64,000 nt of DNA from Stachybotrys elegans (taxonomy: Eukaryota > Ascomycota > Sordariomycetes > Hypocreales > Stachybotryaceae), in contig JAGPNK010000004.1 in assembly GCA_020746835.1 (NCBI GenBank), positions 1,550,001 to 1,614,000 of the forward strand, written 5' to 3'. This document shows positions 21,101-33,625 of the stretch, piece after piece. The notes beneath the pieces were generated by a model that had not been told where the DNA came from, ran no database searches, and worked only from the letters and a program-made list of their open reading frames with translations. Position 1 is the stretch's first letter. Every line of letters begins with the position of its first letter. Both the position numbers and the translations under genes were made by a program.

Positions 21101-22918
21101 CAAGCTGGCCAGCCATCTCTCAATTCCGTGGGTCCCTCGTCGGGGTTCTTCGAACCTCCTACAGCAGGCCAAGCAAATGCCCGAACGGGTTTGGGAAACG
21201 GGGAGCTTTTCCGAGATGACGAGGCTCATCTCAGCAGCACTGATCGTCAAATCCTCAATGCTCTTCAGGCCGGTGCTCCTGCTCCTGATTCGATGGCTAT
21301 GCAACCCATCAGTGCCCCTGGCGAGTCCAGTCTTCGAGCTGGATTGCCTGAGACGGAGCAGCTTGGGGAGGACAAGGAAGGGTTTCGCGAACGCCTGATG
21401 GAATTCGAAGATCTTCGAGCCCAGCATGACGCTGAACAAGCGGCGGCTCAGGAGGCTGCTGCTAACGACAGCGCGGACGAGCCTACCCCTTCCATTGGCG
21501 AATCTGTTGAAGCAGCCACGGAAGCATTTGTCCCCCCCACCAAGGCATCGAAGCGAGCACAGAAGAAGCAGCAACAGCAGCAGCTGGTTGAGGACTCGAT
21601 TCTCTCGCTGACGCAGCAAGTTCAGAAGACTCAGGCGGCTGCCGCGGCTGCCGCTCAGCCAGTCGAGCCCGATATGCCAATGCCCTTCCCTCCTCCTTCG
21701 TCAACTACACCTCTCCCTGCACCCATGGCTCAACGGGCACGTTCCAACCTTCCCGAGCAGTATAGCCGGTCTCAGAGTGGCACGCCTGATATTGGTGCAT
21801 CCGCCGCGACTATGCCCCCTCCCCTGGCGCCCTGGGCAAAGGAGCCTGGACAAGAATCCCAGAAGGGCCCAAGTCTGAAGGAGATCCAAGAGGCAGAGGC
21901 GCGGAAGGCTGCTCGTGCTGAAGAGGCTGCGGCTGCGGTCCGCAAGGCTGCCCTGGAACAAGAGGCGGCAGCACTGCGGGAGCGGGAAAGAGCTGTTGCT
22001 GCTGCCACCGCAGCCGGCCTCCCGGCTTCATCCACCTGGGGTCACGGCTCCCCTGTTGCCACCACCACCCCTTGGGCTAAGCCAAATGCTCCCAAGGGCC
22101 CAGCCCCCGGACTGGCCAGCTCCGTGGCGACTTCTGCCAATAAGAAGACTTTGGCCGAGATTCAGCGCGAGGAGGAATTGCGCAAGCAGCGGACCAAGGA
22201 GACTGCTGTCCAGGCTGGCGTCCCCGCCGGAGTGTCCAAGAGCTATGCCAACCTTGCTGGCAAGCCCAACCTGCCCATGCCCGCTGGCCAGCCTGCTGCA
22301 GCACCACCCGGAAGCGGTTGGGCTACCGTTGGCGCTGGTGGAAAGGTCAAGACTCCTTCCGGTCCAGTTGTTGCCCCGACTCGATCAGCCAGTGTGACTA
22401 TGCTCAAGCCTGCGGCCACGGTTGGAAAGGCAGCCTCGAAGCCCGCAACTCTTCTAGCCGGTGCTAACGGCAAGTCGGAGAGTGGCCACGCTGCTATCGA
22501 GGAGTTCAACAAGTGGGTTGGACGCGAACTTTCCCGTGGAATCACCGGTGTTAATGACAGTGAGTGCCCTTGGTTCATTCGTCACTTGTTTACAATTTAC
22601 TGACATGCCCCAGTCGCGAGTTTCCAAGCCGCGCTCGAGGTTCTCCCTCTGGACACCGGCATCATTGCCGATGCTGTCTATGCCAACTCTACCACGATGG
22701 ATGGCCGCCACTTCGCCGAGGAGTACGTGCGTCGCAAGAAGCTAGCCGAGAAGGGAGTCGTTGAGAAGCAGCCCACGGACGACAAGGCCTCCGGCGGCGC
22801 TGGAGGATGGAGCGAGGTCGCGAAGAAGGGCGGCAACACCCAGCCCAGGGATGCTGATGCCGGGATTCAAGGTGCCGGCTTCAAGGTCGTTCCCAGCCGC
22901 AAGAAGGGCAAGAAATAG
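18122..22918 (+). CDS. GYF-domain protein (Smy2/Syh1/GIGYF-like)
   Basis: Four exons, 18122-18228, 18524-18929, 18995-22559 and 22614-22918, 1460 residues. The first intron is long (295 bp, ACTAAC branch); all joins keep frame. Near the N-terminus, YTKEDLLDMF (Tyr at about residue 96) fits the eIF4E-binding pattern YxxxxL-hydrophobic. The GYF domain is at about 702-765, with MRWVYLDPQGQVQGPF and MNDWYKAHFF, and binds Pro-rich ligands. After it come Gln-rich and Ala/Glu-rich coiled-coil stretches, then a conserved-looking end with FNKWVGRELSRGI and the basic tail VVPSRKKGKK. GIGYF/Smy2 proteins act in mRNA repression and decay and in ER-Golgi-linked mRNA control. Much of the chain is low complexity. 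Convergent with the TPR gene. Confidence 0.88.
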
Positions 22919-23338
22919 AGCAACAGGTTCTCTGGGTCAGGGAGCACAGGGGCATAGGCTTCTACCAAAATCGCGCACGACGGTTTGCTTGGTCCAGGTT
23001 TACGCCGCATGTTGGCTTGATTCCTCTCGAAAAGTATTGTACGACGCATGACGAATGACGGTTACGCAAGGGGAATGAGAAGCTATTTTGATGAGCATCC
23101 GAAAAAATGATCGGACCAGCGATTGTTTGATGAGTTGGATGAGCAGATGACAGCCTTTAGCGCAGTAGCTTTACATGACAGCCTATGCGAGACGATGTGC
23201 CAATGGATCCGATTTGCTTGAACCCTGTGACACTGTGATAGCGTAGTTTTGCGAGAGCAAGCAGAGAAGAAGAAAGTTTTGTCTATCCAATCCCAACGTC
23301 TAGAGTACCTCATCTATCCCTGCCGTTCTCCCCTCTAT
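22919..23338. other. Convergent 3' spacer
   Basis: 420 bases between two converging 3' ends. No feature other than probable 3' UTRs; no clear terminator motif was assigned. Confidence 0.5.
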
Positions 23339-26314
23339 CTACCTGTCCGTTTTCAAACCCTCCATTATGCCCTCGAGCGTCTTCCACTCTTCGCTGTCCT
23401 CCCAGCTCTCCCGTCCACGGCTCATGACGGTGCGCACAGCGCTGCGGACGCGGCCCCTCCACTTGATGCCGATGGTCTCGACGTCAGGGCCCCACGTCTC
23501 GAGCGCCGAGGCCAGTTCGTCCGTGCGCTTGACGACGTCCTCCCACGCCGTCTTGTCCGAGGTCCAGTCTCGCGAGGGCGCGGAGTCGTCGCCGACGGCA
23601 CCGGCGCCGGGGAGAAGGCTCCCGCCGGAAGATGAGCCAATGGCGGCGCGCCAGGCGCGTTCTGCGGCGTCGACGGCACCGGGATAGTCGCGGCGCCATG
23701 CGCGGAGGCGGGACAGCAGGGCCCAGAGCTCGTGGCGGTAGGTGATGAGAGGTGCGACCTCGTCCTCGAGGAGAAGAGTGATGAGGCGCTCAGGGGAGCC
23801 GCGCGGAGGCTCGTAGATGGTAGTGCCAGGCTCCTTATCCTTGGAAAGGACGACGTCCTGGAGCATGGCGGCGAGGACATCGGCGTCGAGAGCGTCCTCG
23901 GTCTTGCGGATGCGGATGATGTGCTTGAGGGCGAGGACCATGTCAGTGATCATAGGCGGGGAGACACGCGAGCCAAGCGTCACAACGTTGTCCCAAATAC
24001 GCCAGTTATCGTGGGCAATGGAGGCGCCCCTTTTGAAGGCGGCGAGGGAGCGGGAGAGGATGGAGCTGGGGTCGGCTTTGGGCTTGGTGTCGTCGCCCGC
24101 TGTGTCGCTGGGCGTCTTGTCTTCGGCCGTCAGCTCGCAGTACTGACTCCAGAGGGCGCTGCCGAGGTTGCTCCACGTCCTGGCATCCTCTCCGCCAGCG
24201 GTATCAGTCGCGCTGGATATCGAGCGAGTAAAGGCTTCCGCTGCGGCATCAAAGTTTCCGAGGCGGAGGTTGATATCTCCGAGTCGGCCCCACATGTCCG
24301 GGCTGAAGCGGTTCGCCGTCGTGGCCTTGGTGTAGGCTTCGAGAGCCTTGTGCAGGTCCTTCTTCTGGAGGTGGTACTCGCCGAGGGAGCGCTGGGCGCG
24401 GGCGAAGCGGTTGTTGGAGATGGCCCAGGCGCGCTCGTAGTGGGCTGGGTCATCCTCGAGGTCTCCGAGGATGCACCACAGTCTCGGTGCGTTGGGCGGG
24501 GGAGGCGTGCGCTCGGGGCCTGCAAAGTCGGCTGCCTTGAGCAGGCTCACGTCCCTTACAGCAGCTGTATCGTCGTCGGGGTCTGTATTGGCCGTGGCAG
24601 ACTCTCCGGTGCGCTGGAATAGGCGCCATCGGATGATGCCCTTGGCTTTCTCGTCTCCGCCGCTGCCACGGCCGTCCTCATCGTCGGCGGCAGCACTGCT
24701 TGCGAGACAGAGGGCAACTTCGGCCCAGAGGTGGAGGCGCTTGAAGATCTCCAGGGCGGACACGAGGGAGCCAACGCCGGCCCAGGCGTAGGCGAGCTCG
24801 GATTCGAGATGCCATCGGGGCGGGGCGCAGAGCGCGTGGATATAACGAAGACGGACCGGCGCAGGTGCTGACTCGGATGGCTTGGGAGCAGGGAGAAAGG
24901 TTGTCGGCTTATCCGCAGGAGGGGGGACAACTTCGTCGCGGTTGTGTTCTGTTATCTGAATGGTAGGGACGTCTTCTTGGCTCTTTTCCTGTTGCTCCTC
25001 AGACGAGGACTGGTCGGTGACGTCCGAGGTCGTGTCCGCAATGACTTGATCAGCAACGGCCTGAAGCTGGAGTACACCGCGCTCTACCGTTCTGCTCCTG
25101 TGTGTCTCGATCCTTGACCGCACGAGAAGTGCTTGGGTGTAGATCTGCCAGTTGGTGGACTTGTCGCTGATGACTCGGACAGCGAAAGGCAGGACCTCCT
25201 CCGAGGTGAGCGTGTCAGTGGGAGAAAAGGCATCTCGAAGGGTGGCTTCGGTTAGAAGGATGATTTGGTCGAGAGGGTCAAGCTGGGGCTGGTCATCTGG
25301 GGATAAGGCAGCCAGCGCTTCAGGCAGGGTATCGGTCTTTGCCTTATCGTTCTGCTCCTCCTTGGTGAAGTGGATCTCTTCGAGGAGTGTGTCATCGTTG
25401 AGTTGGAGGGCATCTGGCTTGGCCGCATCTTCCTTGTCGGCCCCTGATGTTGGCTGGGACCCGTCGGCGCTTCGTGCGAGAACAACCAGCTGACTGGTGC
25501 TCTTCTCTTGAAACTTGGTTCGCTTACCCAGGGCACCGGAGAGCGCGTACTCAAGTCCCGTGGTCTGAGTGGCTTCGCTGAGAGTCTCCTTGGCCTTCTC
25601 GCTGCGACCCAGAAGGATGTGGGTGTTGGCGGCTTCGACAAGGAACTTGGCCTTGTCTGCGGCACTCGACCCTTCACTTCCTGACCATACCTCGTCTCCC
25701 ATGACCTGTCCTCGGACGGCATCCATGCCTTCTAGGATTTTGGATTCTAGCGTGGGCACATCGCTCCATTGGGAGCTTCTGGCGAAGTTGGAGCCAGGCC
25801 CCAGACTAGGTTGAGTGAGGAGTTTGTAATGGGAGACATTAACGCGGAGCCGCATCCAGGCAATACTATGACTGACGGTTCCTTGATCTGAGGATACGTC
25901 TACCGTTGTGACTGTACATTCTGCCAGGGCTGTGATGAAGATATATCTTGCAAGGCAGAATAGTTCGATATGCGGGATGAGAGCATAAGGAGACACGCCG
26001 TCAACCTCCAGGTGCCGTAGACACAGCTTGCGAAGCTGCTGTAACCCCTCCCGTCCCTCCTCTGCCGTGTCCTTTTGGTCGTCCCATGCAGCAATGAATG
26101 CCTTGTCTATAGATCTGCAGAGGCTTGCCGGCAACACGGGTCCTGTGACGTTGGCTTGGAGGAACGCATCCAAGGCAGCAATACCGACTGCAACGGTTTC
26201 TGAAAGCGAGTTCTTGGCAGCCTCGGATGGCGCAGTCGATCCACGCAGATGCGAGACAACTTCCTTGATCAGCTGGCCAGCCAGGGCATTGTCCAGTACG
26301 GATTGTGATGCCAT
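23339..26314 (-). CDS. EMW1: TPR protein of the Emw1/TTC27 family
   Basis: Single exon, 991 residues, ATG at 26314. Tetratricopeptide repeats cluster at about residues 640-725: LGEYHLQKKDLHKALEAYTKATTANRFSPDMW... followed by LGDINLRLGNFDAAAEAFTRSI and a third with the WSNLGSALW pattern. Upstream is a long helical region with HALCAPPRWHLESELAYAWAGVGS, and the N-terminus resembles the alpha solenoid of TTC27 proteins. In yeast, Emw1 is needed for cell wall integrity through O-glycosylation-related processes; TTC27 in animals is poorly understood. Length (about 900-1000) matches the family. The middle (about residues 290-480) is acidic and low complexity, usual for the fungal members. Confidence 0.85.
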   Translation of the reverse strand: MASQSVLDNALAGQLIKEVVSHLRGSTAPSEAAKNSLSETVAVGIAALDAFLQANVTGPVLPASLCRSIDKAFIAAWDDQKDTAEEGREGLQQLRKLCLRHLEVDGVSPYALIPHIELFCLARYIFITALAECTVTTVDVSSDQGTVSHSIAWMRLRVNVSHYKLLTQPSLGPGSNFARSSQWSDVPTLESKILEGMDAVRGQVMGDEVWSGSEGSSAADKAKFLVEAANTHILLGRSEKAKETLSEATQTTGLEYALSGALGKRTKFQEKSTSQLVVLARSADGSQPTSGADKEDAAKPDALQLNDDTLLEEIHFTKEEQNDKAKTDTLPEALAALSPDDQPQLDPLDQIILLTEATLRDAFSPTDTLTSEEVLPFAVRVISDKSTNWQIYTQALLVRSRIETHRSRTVERGVLQLQAVADQVIADTTSDVTDQSSSEEQQEKSQEDVPTIQITEHNRDEVVPPPADKPTTFLPAPKPSESAPAPVRLRYIHALCAPPRWHLESELAYAWAGVGSLVSALEIFKRLHLWAEVALCLASSAAADDEDGRGSGGDEKAKGIIRWRLFQRTGESATANTDPDDDTAAVRDVSLLKAADFAGPERTPPPPNAPRLWCILGDLEDDPAHYERAWAISNNRFARAQRSLGEYHLQKKDLHKALEAYTKATTANRFSPDMWGRLGDINLRLGNFDAAAEAFTRSISSATDTAGGEDARTWSNLGSALWSQYCELTAEDKTPSDTAGDDTKPKADPSSILSRSLAAFKRGASIAHDNWRIWDNVVTLGSRVSPPMITDMVLALKHIIRIRKTEDALDADVLAAMLQDVVLSKDKEPGTTIYEPPRGSPERLITLLLEDEVAPLITYRHELWALLSRLRAWRRDYPGAVDAAERAWRAAIGSSSGGSLLPGAGAVGDDSAPSRDWTSDKTAWEDVVKRTDELASALETWGPDVETIGIKWRGRVRSAVRTVMSRGRESWEDSEEWKTLEGIMEGLKTDR

Positions 26315-29300
26315 GGCTACCGTATCTCTCAGCCCCGCGGGGCAGGTGAGTGAGTGCTTTGGAGCTTGAAGAGGCGGCGGTCGGGACGGAGGTCGGCAGA
26401 ATTCCAGTCTGGGAGGGGTGGGCAGGCTTGAAGGCGCAAATAGAAGCTGTTGGTATGCTCTGCAGTCGCCTCAGCCTTGCAGTAGGATCGGCGGCGCATT
26501 CGAAGAAAAAAAAGTTGAGGCGGCATGCGATAGCGGGGGCGGGGCAATGTGTGAAAATGAAAATTCCCATGGCGGCTTCCATTCCCCCACCTGCCCATTT
26601 TGGCTGCCCATTTAAGACACTCACGACCTACTCATCTATAGCAATGCGGCGAATACAGAGCAGTTGACTAAATGATCATATTGTAATATTATTTGTACAG
26701 TTTGATCGCAATTACTACTATCTACCTAGGTAAGTGTTGAACATGAACGAGAGGGCAGTTGTGGTTCACGCCGTGCCACAAAACCTATGACAGGTGCCGT
26801 TACAGGGTCAGCGCCACAATAACCAGCCACTTAATAAGGCTTCGGTGTGGCGCATTTAAGCAGAATTAAAAGCCCCTGGTAGTTTGCCCTCAGTCGTTGC
26901 CAAATGCGTATCCCATCAGTGGAACCAAGAGACTGCCTTCTGGAAGCTATGACATTAAACATGGTAAGAGGGCGGCTTCAACAGCAAACGCATCATCAGT
27001 AGGCAGAGTTCGCCTTGTGAATCGAGAAGAAATTGAAATGGTAAATCACAATCACACATCTCACCGAAAATAGCTGCAGTGGGATGGATGGCTTGGAGGA
27101 TTAATCCCCCGAACGCATGTGCAGGGAGGCCTGTAGCAAGAAGGGAGAAGAAGAGAGCATGGTCACGCGACTGCTCAGCGCTGTAGCCGCGCCATGGAAT
27201 TCCTAGCCGAACCACGCTAACGAGGCAAGGCTGTGGAACGGATACGGAAAATGGGATGGACGTTGAGGACGGGGGTTTGGCCGAAAGCAGGGCCACAAGA
27301 CCCTTATGACGGCGCATGCTCCGTCCGTTGAGCTGAACTGTGCGGGTTCGTTTATTACGGATGGGATTAGGGCTGCTTGGCTTCGAATCCTATTCTGTTG
27401 GTAATAAGAAGATGCTGAGTATGGCTTTTCGAGAACCATCAGATTGCCATGTTGAACACGGCCATCATTGTCAATGGACTCGCGCCGCTGAACAAAGTTG
27501 GAGGCTCTTCCAACGACTCTGTCATCGTCACTGTCTTCCAGGGACCAGCGCTGACCCCCTCCATCTCCGGACTCTTCGACTCTTCTCCCACACTTCCCCA
27601 GCGAAAATCCTGAAGCTGTTACGTACAAAGAATTGTCGGCCCAGCCAGATGGCTATGCCATGTCTCCGTGGTCCTTGAAGTCGCGCGAGAGAAAAAAAAA
27701 TGACAGCGGGTCAACGCAACCTGTGCTGTGACGTCCATGGCGGGCCTTTTTTTCTTGGCGTCGACTGTTAGCGGAAGCATGATGGTGTGCGCAGTCGATT
27801 CTGTTGGAATGAAGAAATGGAAGCATTCGAGGACATTTGACAGGCGAAGGCCAGATAGTGAGAGAGCGTATCGCGAGCTCGGTGTGAGCGATACTAGTAG
27901 CCGTACTGGGTAAAGATAGCCAGACACACACCCTCCCATAAAAGACGCGACAATCAACAGCCAGTGCTGTTGGACAGCACCGTTATCCCCGACATGCAAG
28001 GCAGGCACAGGCTAGGATTGGCGAGGTGGTGCCTTGGAAAACGGAATGGCCTGATTACAGGGGCGGGCAAAGGACTTGAATGTTTCCTACTGGCAAGGCG
28101 GGATCTGGATGGGCCGTCCCCAGCTAGCGGCGGGGCTCGTCTTGCGGCACAGTGGATGCCCATCCCTGACGTCATGTTTGATGAGGAAACTTATCCATCA
28201 ACTTCTTCAACCAAGTGCAGGAACAGGCTGCGCTAACGAGGGCCTGCCGATGCCAATGTTGCTTGTAGCAGGACTTGGAGAAAGCTTGAAGTGTCAGGTC
28301 TGTCAAGTGTGCGCCACCAGCTTGGCTTGCAGAAGAGAGGCAAAGTCTTTCTAGTCATGGACACCACCACAACAACAACAAAAGAGCCAGCCAGCTATTC
28401 GGCACATCCGTGAAAACTCTGCGTGGCTGTGTGGGTAGGAGGAAGATGAATATGCATGCATCCCTTCCGCATTCTGACTCGGCGATCGCCCTGTCCTCCC
28501 GTACCACCGATAATCCAGCACCAATAACTTGCCAAGGACGAGGTAATATTACATTACATGTCTTTTTTATGTGTGGAAACAGGCCCCTACGATCCCCCAA
28601 AAGTCCCCGCAGGAACGCGGTACAGGGGCACCAGCTTACGGTAGGATCGCAGCATCGCTTTTGTTCTTTTCCTCGATTTGCTATCTGCTGCTTTTTCCCC
28701 CTCCCTTCTTCGAGGTTCTAGATGGCAGATACATACATAGATAGGGAATTATTGCTTTTTGACTTTTGGCTTTTCCGTGCCAAGTCCGAACACCGAGTTA
28801 GCACCCAGATGGACAGCAAACCAATGAGAAGGTTGGCAATTAGTACCTAGAGGTAAGGTATCCTTATCCGTTGCCTCCTGTAGCACGCTAGTGAGTACTT
28901 TGCTTTTAGCGCTGCGAACATTTGTTCTTGGCTGTCAGGACGCCAAGGTACTCAGTACTAGCTGCCTGCCGCTGTGCCGCTCGCTTTACAGGGTCACCGC
29001 TACCTCCATGATTGGGGGCGGGGGAAGGAGGAGGAGAGCTCCGTTTGATGGCTGCCTGGCGACGACTTCAGTGGGTCGCTGACGAGCAACCTTGGCCGTG
29101 ATAACGAAGCCCGTAAGACTCGGCCTCTCTTCCTAACGCGAATTCGGTACATCCCCGAACGGCCTGGGAGAGTTCCCCCGGAGGCGCCATGCTCGATCTG
29201 TCAGTACCAGGGCCTTAGATACGCACGCACCAGCACGCCTCCAGATTCCTGATACGCCAGGCGCAGAGCCCCGACCCCCACTCGCAATTGATAGCAAGAA

Positions 29301-29574
29301 GCTCTCACATCTCTGCACTGCACTCGTCTGCACTGCACTCTGCAGACAGGGCCTCCACGTCGGAGCATGGATAGCATGCAAGCCATGCCTCGTCTTTTCC
29401 CCATTGGTACATGGCTGGCCGACAGACCGGCCGATTCATGATAGCGATGCTCGACACACACGCCGAGGAGCCTACAACTATGTACATGCATACATGGCGC
29501 CAAGAAAGTGGGAACCCGAATCCATCCCAGCAAGCCCAGGCCCAAGCCCGCGTCCACCTCGATGGTAACCACAC

Positions 29575-29602
29575 GGCATGGCATGGCATGGCATGGTATG
29601 GC
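29575..29602. repeat. GGCAT pentanucleotide repeat
   Basis: About five tandem GGCAT units, with one changed base in the fifth. Non-coding. Confidence 0.7.
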
Positions 29603-29660
29603 AAGCAGACCTGAGCTGTGTGTGCGATGCAAGCCATCGTCTTCTGTGCCCATCCAATAA

Positions 29661-29666
29661 GATAAG
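29661..29666 (+). promoter_or_regulatory. GATA-factor site GATAAG
   Basis: GATAAG about 290 bp upstream of the permease ATG, with a reverse copy (CTTATC) at 29775-29780. Nitrogen regulators of the AreA/NIT2 type bind HGATAR, and amino acid permeases are common targets, so this is a plausible but untested control site. Confidence 0.4.
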
Positions 29667-29684
29667 AGGGACCCCGGCTTCTCT

Positions 29685-29689
29685 TATAA
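29685..29689 (+). promoter_or_regulatory. Possible TATA box (TATAA)
   Basis: CTTATAAGG lies about 270 bp upstream of the permease start codon. The distance would imply a leader of over 200 nt, so it is only a candidate. Confidence 0.3.
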
Positions 29690-29958
29690 GGTTGCATGCG
29701 CCCTGTGTTACACTTTTGCTTCCTCTCTTCCTCATCTCCAACCTTCTCTCCCGTCTTCCCTTCCCTTCCTTCCTCTTATCCCCTCTCTGCCTCGGGACAT
29801 TCCTTTCCCTGGCAACCTGACGCGATCCATTGATACGTCGTGGGCAGCAACTGGGACCCAACGACAAGACGATCGCATTGCGCTACACCCAACAAGACCC
29901 CCCCACGACCTCTTCGCACCGCGCGCGCGCACATCCGTGAACGGCCATTGTCGCAATC

Positions 29959-31746
29959 ATGGAGACCAAAGAGAAACACGTCGGGGCTGAGCCTCCTTCG
30001 TCGACCGAGCTCGACCCCTCCAGCCACATGGGCGACAACTCCGATGGCCTTCACCGCCGTCTCAATAACCGTCAGATCCAGCTGATCGCCATTGGCGGCA
30101 GTATTGGCACGGCGCTCTTCGTCAGTATCGGCGGCGCGCTCGCCCACGGTGGACCCGGCAGCTTGTTCCTTGCCTGGATTGGCTACTGCTGTATCATGGC
30201 GCTCGTCAACAATGCCATCGCCGAGATGACCGTCTTCATGCCCGTGTCCGGCGGCTTCGTCCGTCTCGCTGGTCGATGGGTCGACGATGCCCTTGGCTTC
30301 ATGGCTGGATGGAACTTCTTCCTCTACGAGGCCCTCCTCATCCCCTTCGAGGTGACTGCGCTGAACCTGGTTATCTCCTTCTGGAACCCGAGTGTGACTG
30401 AGCCCGGCCCCACTGCCGGCGTGTGTGCTGCTGTTATCGCGTGCTATGCGTAAGTCTGCTCCGAGACCAACAGCAGTTCCCTGTGGCGGTCGCCCTTGTG
30501 GCTCGCCGCGGCTGGTTGAATCTTGACTAATCTCTATTGGCGTGATTGTAGTGCTCTCAACTTCCTCGCTGTCCGCGGCTACGGTGAAGCTGAATTCTGG
30601 CTCTCGGGAGGAAAGGTCATCCTCATCTTCATCCTCTTCTTCTTCACCTTCGTCACCATGGTGGGCGGAAACCCCGATGGCGACGCATATGGCTTCCGCT
30701 ACTGGCGTGATCCCGGCGCCTTTGCCGAATCTCGAACCACCGGTGACCTGGGCCGCTTCGAAGGTTTCCTGGCCGCCCTGTGGAGCGGTGCTTTCGCCAT
30801 TGTCGGACCCGAGTACATTTCCATGGTGGCTGCCGAGGCCCAGCGACCCAGCATCTACATCAAGACGGCTTTCAAGACGGTGTACATCCGCTTTGGTATC
30901 TTCTTCATCGGCAGCGCTCTGGCCGTCGGCATCGTCGTTCCCTACACCGACCCGACGCTGCGAGCCGTCAACGGTCTGAGCGACGACAGCGTCTCGGGCG
31001 GCGGTACCGCTGCTGCCTCTCCCTACGTCATTGCCATGAACAATATGGGCATCGAGGTGCTCCCCCACATCATCAACTTCCTCATGTTCACCTCGATTTT
31101 CTCGGCCGGCAACACCTACACATACTGCGCCACTCGTACCCTCTACGGTCTCGCCCTCGAGGGACGTGCCCCTGCTTTCCTGCGAAAGTGCAACTCGAGG
31201 GGTGTGCCCATCTTTGCCTTTGCCGTGGTCATGTGCTTCCCCTTCCTGTCCTTCCTCCAGGTCGGCAGCAGCTCCGCCATTGTCATCACCTGGCTCGTCA
31301 CCCTCATCACGGCCGGTGGACTGATTGACTTCATCGTCATGTGCATCACCTTCATCTTTTACTACCGTGCCTGCAAGGCGCAGGGCGTCGACCGTCGCCA
31401 GCAGCCGTACTACGGCTATTTCCAGCCATACGGTACCTACATTGCCCTCTGCTTCCTCACCTGCGTGGTCATGTGCTACGGTTACCCTTCGTTCCAGCCC
31501 TGGGACGTTGAGCTGTTCTTCCAAAACTACACGATGCAGATCCTCGCCCCGATCCTGTTCTTCGGATGGAAGTTTATCAAGAAGACCAAGCTTGTCAAGC
31601 CCACGGAGCTGGACCTGGTGTGGGATCGCCCTCTGATCGACCGCTACGAGAACGGCCTGACGACGCCCCCGGACAAGTTCTGGGCCGAGATGCTCCGCCT
31701 CGTGGGCATTGGCCGCAAGAAGAAGACGCCACAAGTGGCGGCGTAA
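29959..31746 (+). CDS. Amino acid permease, AAT (APC) family
   Basis: Two exons, 29959-30449 and 30552-31746, 561 residues. The 102-bp intron joins CYA to ALNFLAVRGYGEAEFW without breaking membrane span 5. The fungal AAT signature is clear from about residue 37: RQIQLIAIGGSIGTALFVSIG, then the GPGSL segment and the FMPVSGGFVRLAGRWVDDALGF block. The expected twelve spans follow, with the conserved GPEYISMVAAEAQRP loop and SAGNTYTYCATRTLYGLALEGRAP. The 30-residue N-tail and the C-tail from about 525 are cytosolic. It imports amino acids across the plasma membrane. The substrate is open: resemblance to dicarboxylic amino acid permeases (Dip5 type) is my impression only. Confidence 0.92.
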
Positions 31747-33625
31747 GCAGGACCACAAGTCATGCTCTGTATTTTGATGATGGATGGATTTGTTACATGT
31801 GCTGCTGCTGCGCGTGATTGGATTGGATTTACTTAAGTCACATATACGTCGTACATGACCAGGCAATTTCAGCCTACATAGTGCAATATACCCAAGTGCA
31901 AGTTCAGAGAAGCGCCAATATTTGGTTCCGATGTCAATCAGCTCTCCGTGTGACGAATGTCGCGATGATTATGATAGTATTCTATGTTGTCTCACCTCAT
32001 ATCGCTTGTGTTGATAGCACAAAGTCACGCTTATCACAGAACCAGGAATATAATGGATGGAGCCCGGGAAATCTCCGAGAACGATGCACCTCGGCATCGC
32101 GAATCGAAACTCGGGGTCCAGAACGACCCCTTGCCATGGACGCTTAACCCCCACAGTCCCTTGATATAACTACTCTGTGAGAGAGATAAGCAAATGCTGG
32201 GGATGGGGTGGGAACAGGCATAACTGTTGGGAGGAGTCGAGCCTGGTGAAAGATTACCCAATTCAGCAATGTTTGCCCTGGCTTGGGCTGCATTGCTTAT
32301 CGGCACTATATGTATGTGCAGTCCCGTCCCAAGATCCCAAGATCTGAGAGAAGGGAGGGGTGGCTTGGGAGGCACGTTTTCAGTGTGGAGACGGGCCGCT
32401 TCGGACCCGGCGGCCCGAGATGGCAGTGCTTGGTGGTCTCAGGCGACGGCAGAAGGGTTTGCTTGGAGCGTTTTGAAGGGGTCTCTGTTTCTATCTTGAC
32501 ATGGTCTCGGTGTTTGTTGGCCGAGGTGTGCGTGCTGAAGATACTTACCCTGTAGCATATCAAGATCAAGCCACTCCAAGGTAGCAATATGCTAGTATTA
32601 CAACGGCGGAGGTCTGATGTGAATGATAGAAGCTGAGTTGCATGGAAGTCGTATGTACGACATCACTGACAGGTACGGGAGGTGCATCGTCTTAGATAGA
32701 ATGAACAACCGACCGCTTCCCATCCATGGAAACTATTGACCGAGGCATTCAATATCCAAACCCATCTTGACCGCCTCGCATTTACAAATCCCGAATTACA
32801 AAGCAGATTCTCACCGGCACAAACACGCCGTAGTGAACCAGAGCCTCGGCTCTTCTGCGTTTCCACAGAAACATCGAGGAGAGAAAAAAAGGAATGTGGA
32901 ATTTCTGACGGCATACTTCGCGCCACCCTCGCACGCATGATGGCATAATGTAAATAGGAACTGTGAATTTTTATATAATTCCGTAGTTCCGCGCTGTGGC
33001 TAATGATATCATGGCCCGAGGCGGACTTGGAGCGCCACGCTACAGGTACGTAACCCTGGGTAATAATGAAAGAATCCCCTTCTGGAAGCTGGACTGAGCT
33101 CTCTCCAAGTGGGAACCGCCCCCGCTCCGCCATCCAGCGGTCGGATCTCTATCTCGAGCCTCGGCTGAGCATTACCAAACAAGCTGCAATTTTTTTCTTT
33201 CTTCTGTCTTTCTTGCCCAGTTGACTTACTAATGACGAACTTTGCCGGGCGAGTTGTATCGAATGGGTGTAGCTCGTCCCCGTCCAAAGGGCTCGAGCTT
33301 CCAACATCCGACGTCTTTGTTTCCCCTCGCAAATGGGGCTCTACGGAACGGAGTTCTCCTTCGAACCTGGCTGGTGTGTGCGCGTTGCTTGGAGCAAGGT
33401 GGAAAAGACGCCATGCAGGTCATGTCGATGTGATTCTTCAGCTTTCCTCCGCAGGGCAGGACGTGGATCCTAGCTGCGGGCGGCCGCGGGCGGGCTCTGC
33501 ATCGAGTATGCATACCTATATATGTATATATGTCTATAGATTCAAGGCCCTTCCTCTCTTGCTTCCCATCTTCTATCCTATCAATCTATTTCCTCTCACA
33601 TACCATCATCTACACACACGCAGCC
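31747..33625. other. Gene-free spacer and MDR gene promoter
   Basis: About 1.9 kb with no supported gene. Short open frames at 32200-32600 and 32660-33130 on either strand show no resemblance to a family. A TATA-like block lies at its right end. Confidence 0.5.
33517..33532 (+). promoter_or_regulatory. TATA-like element
   Basis: TATATATGTATATATG, about 95-110 bp before the ATG of the MDR-family gene. The position suits a fungal core promoter with a short CT-rich leader (33540-33600). Confidence 0.55.

Larger units (their letters stand above)
26315..29958. other. Gene-poor region upstream of the permease
   Basis: About 3.6 kb between the divergent starts of the TPR and permease genes. Many short open frames, none with family resemblance or convincing splice partners. 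It holds a GGCAT pentanucleotide repeat (29575-29602) and GATA-type motifs near the permease (listed separately). A non-coding RNA gene or long promoter cannot be excluded. Confidence 0.5.

Noticed and set aside
27340..27400. GGCTTCGAATCC as a possible tRNA T-arm
   Set aside because: No matching acceptor stem, D-arm or anticodon arm at the proper distances on either strand.
26315..29958. Search for a biosynthetic or defence cluster in the gene-poor region
   Set aside because: No domain, repeat array or splice-supported frame was found. Flanking genes are housekeeping.
29776..31866. A 696-residue minus-strand open frame over the permease gene
   Set aside because: Shadow frame of a C-ending codon gene. 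The sense product is an unmistakable permease with an intron inside it.
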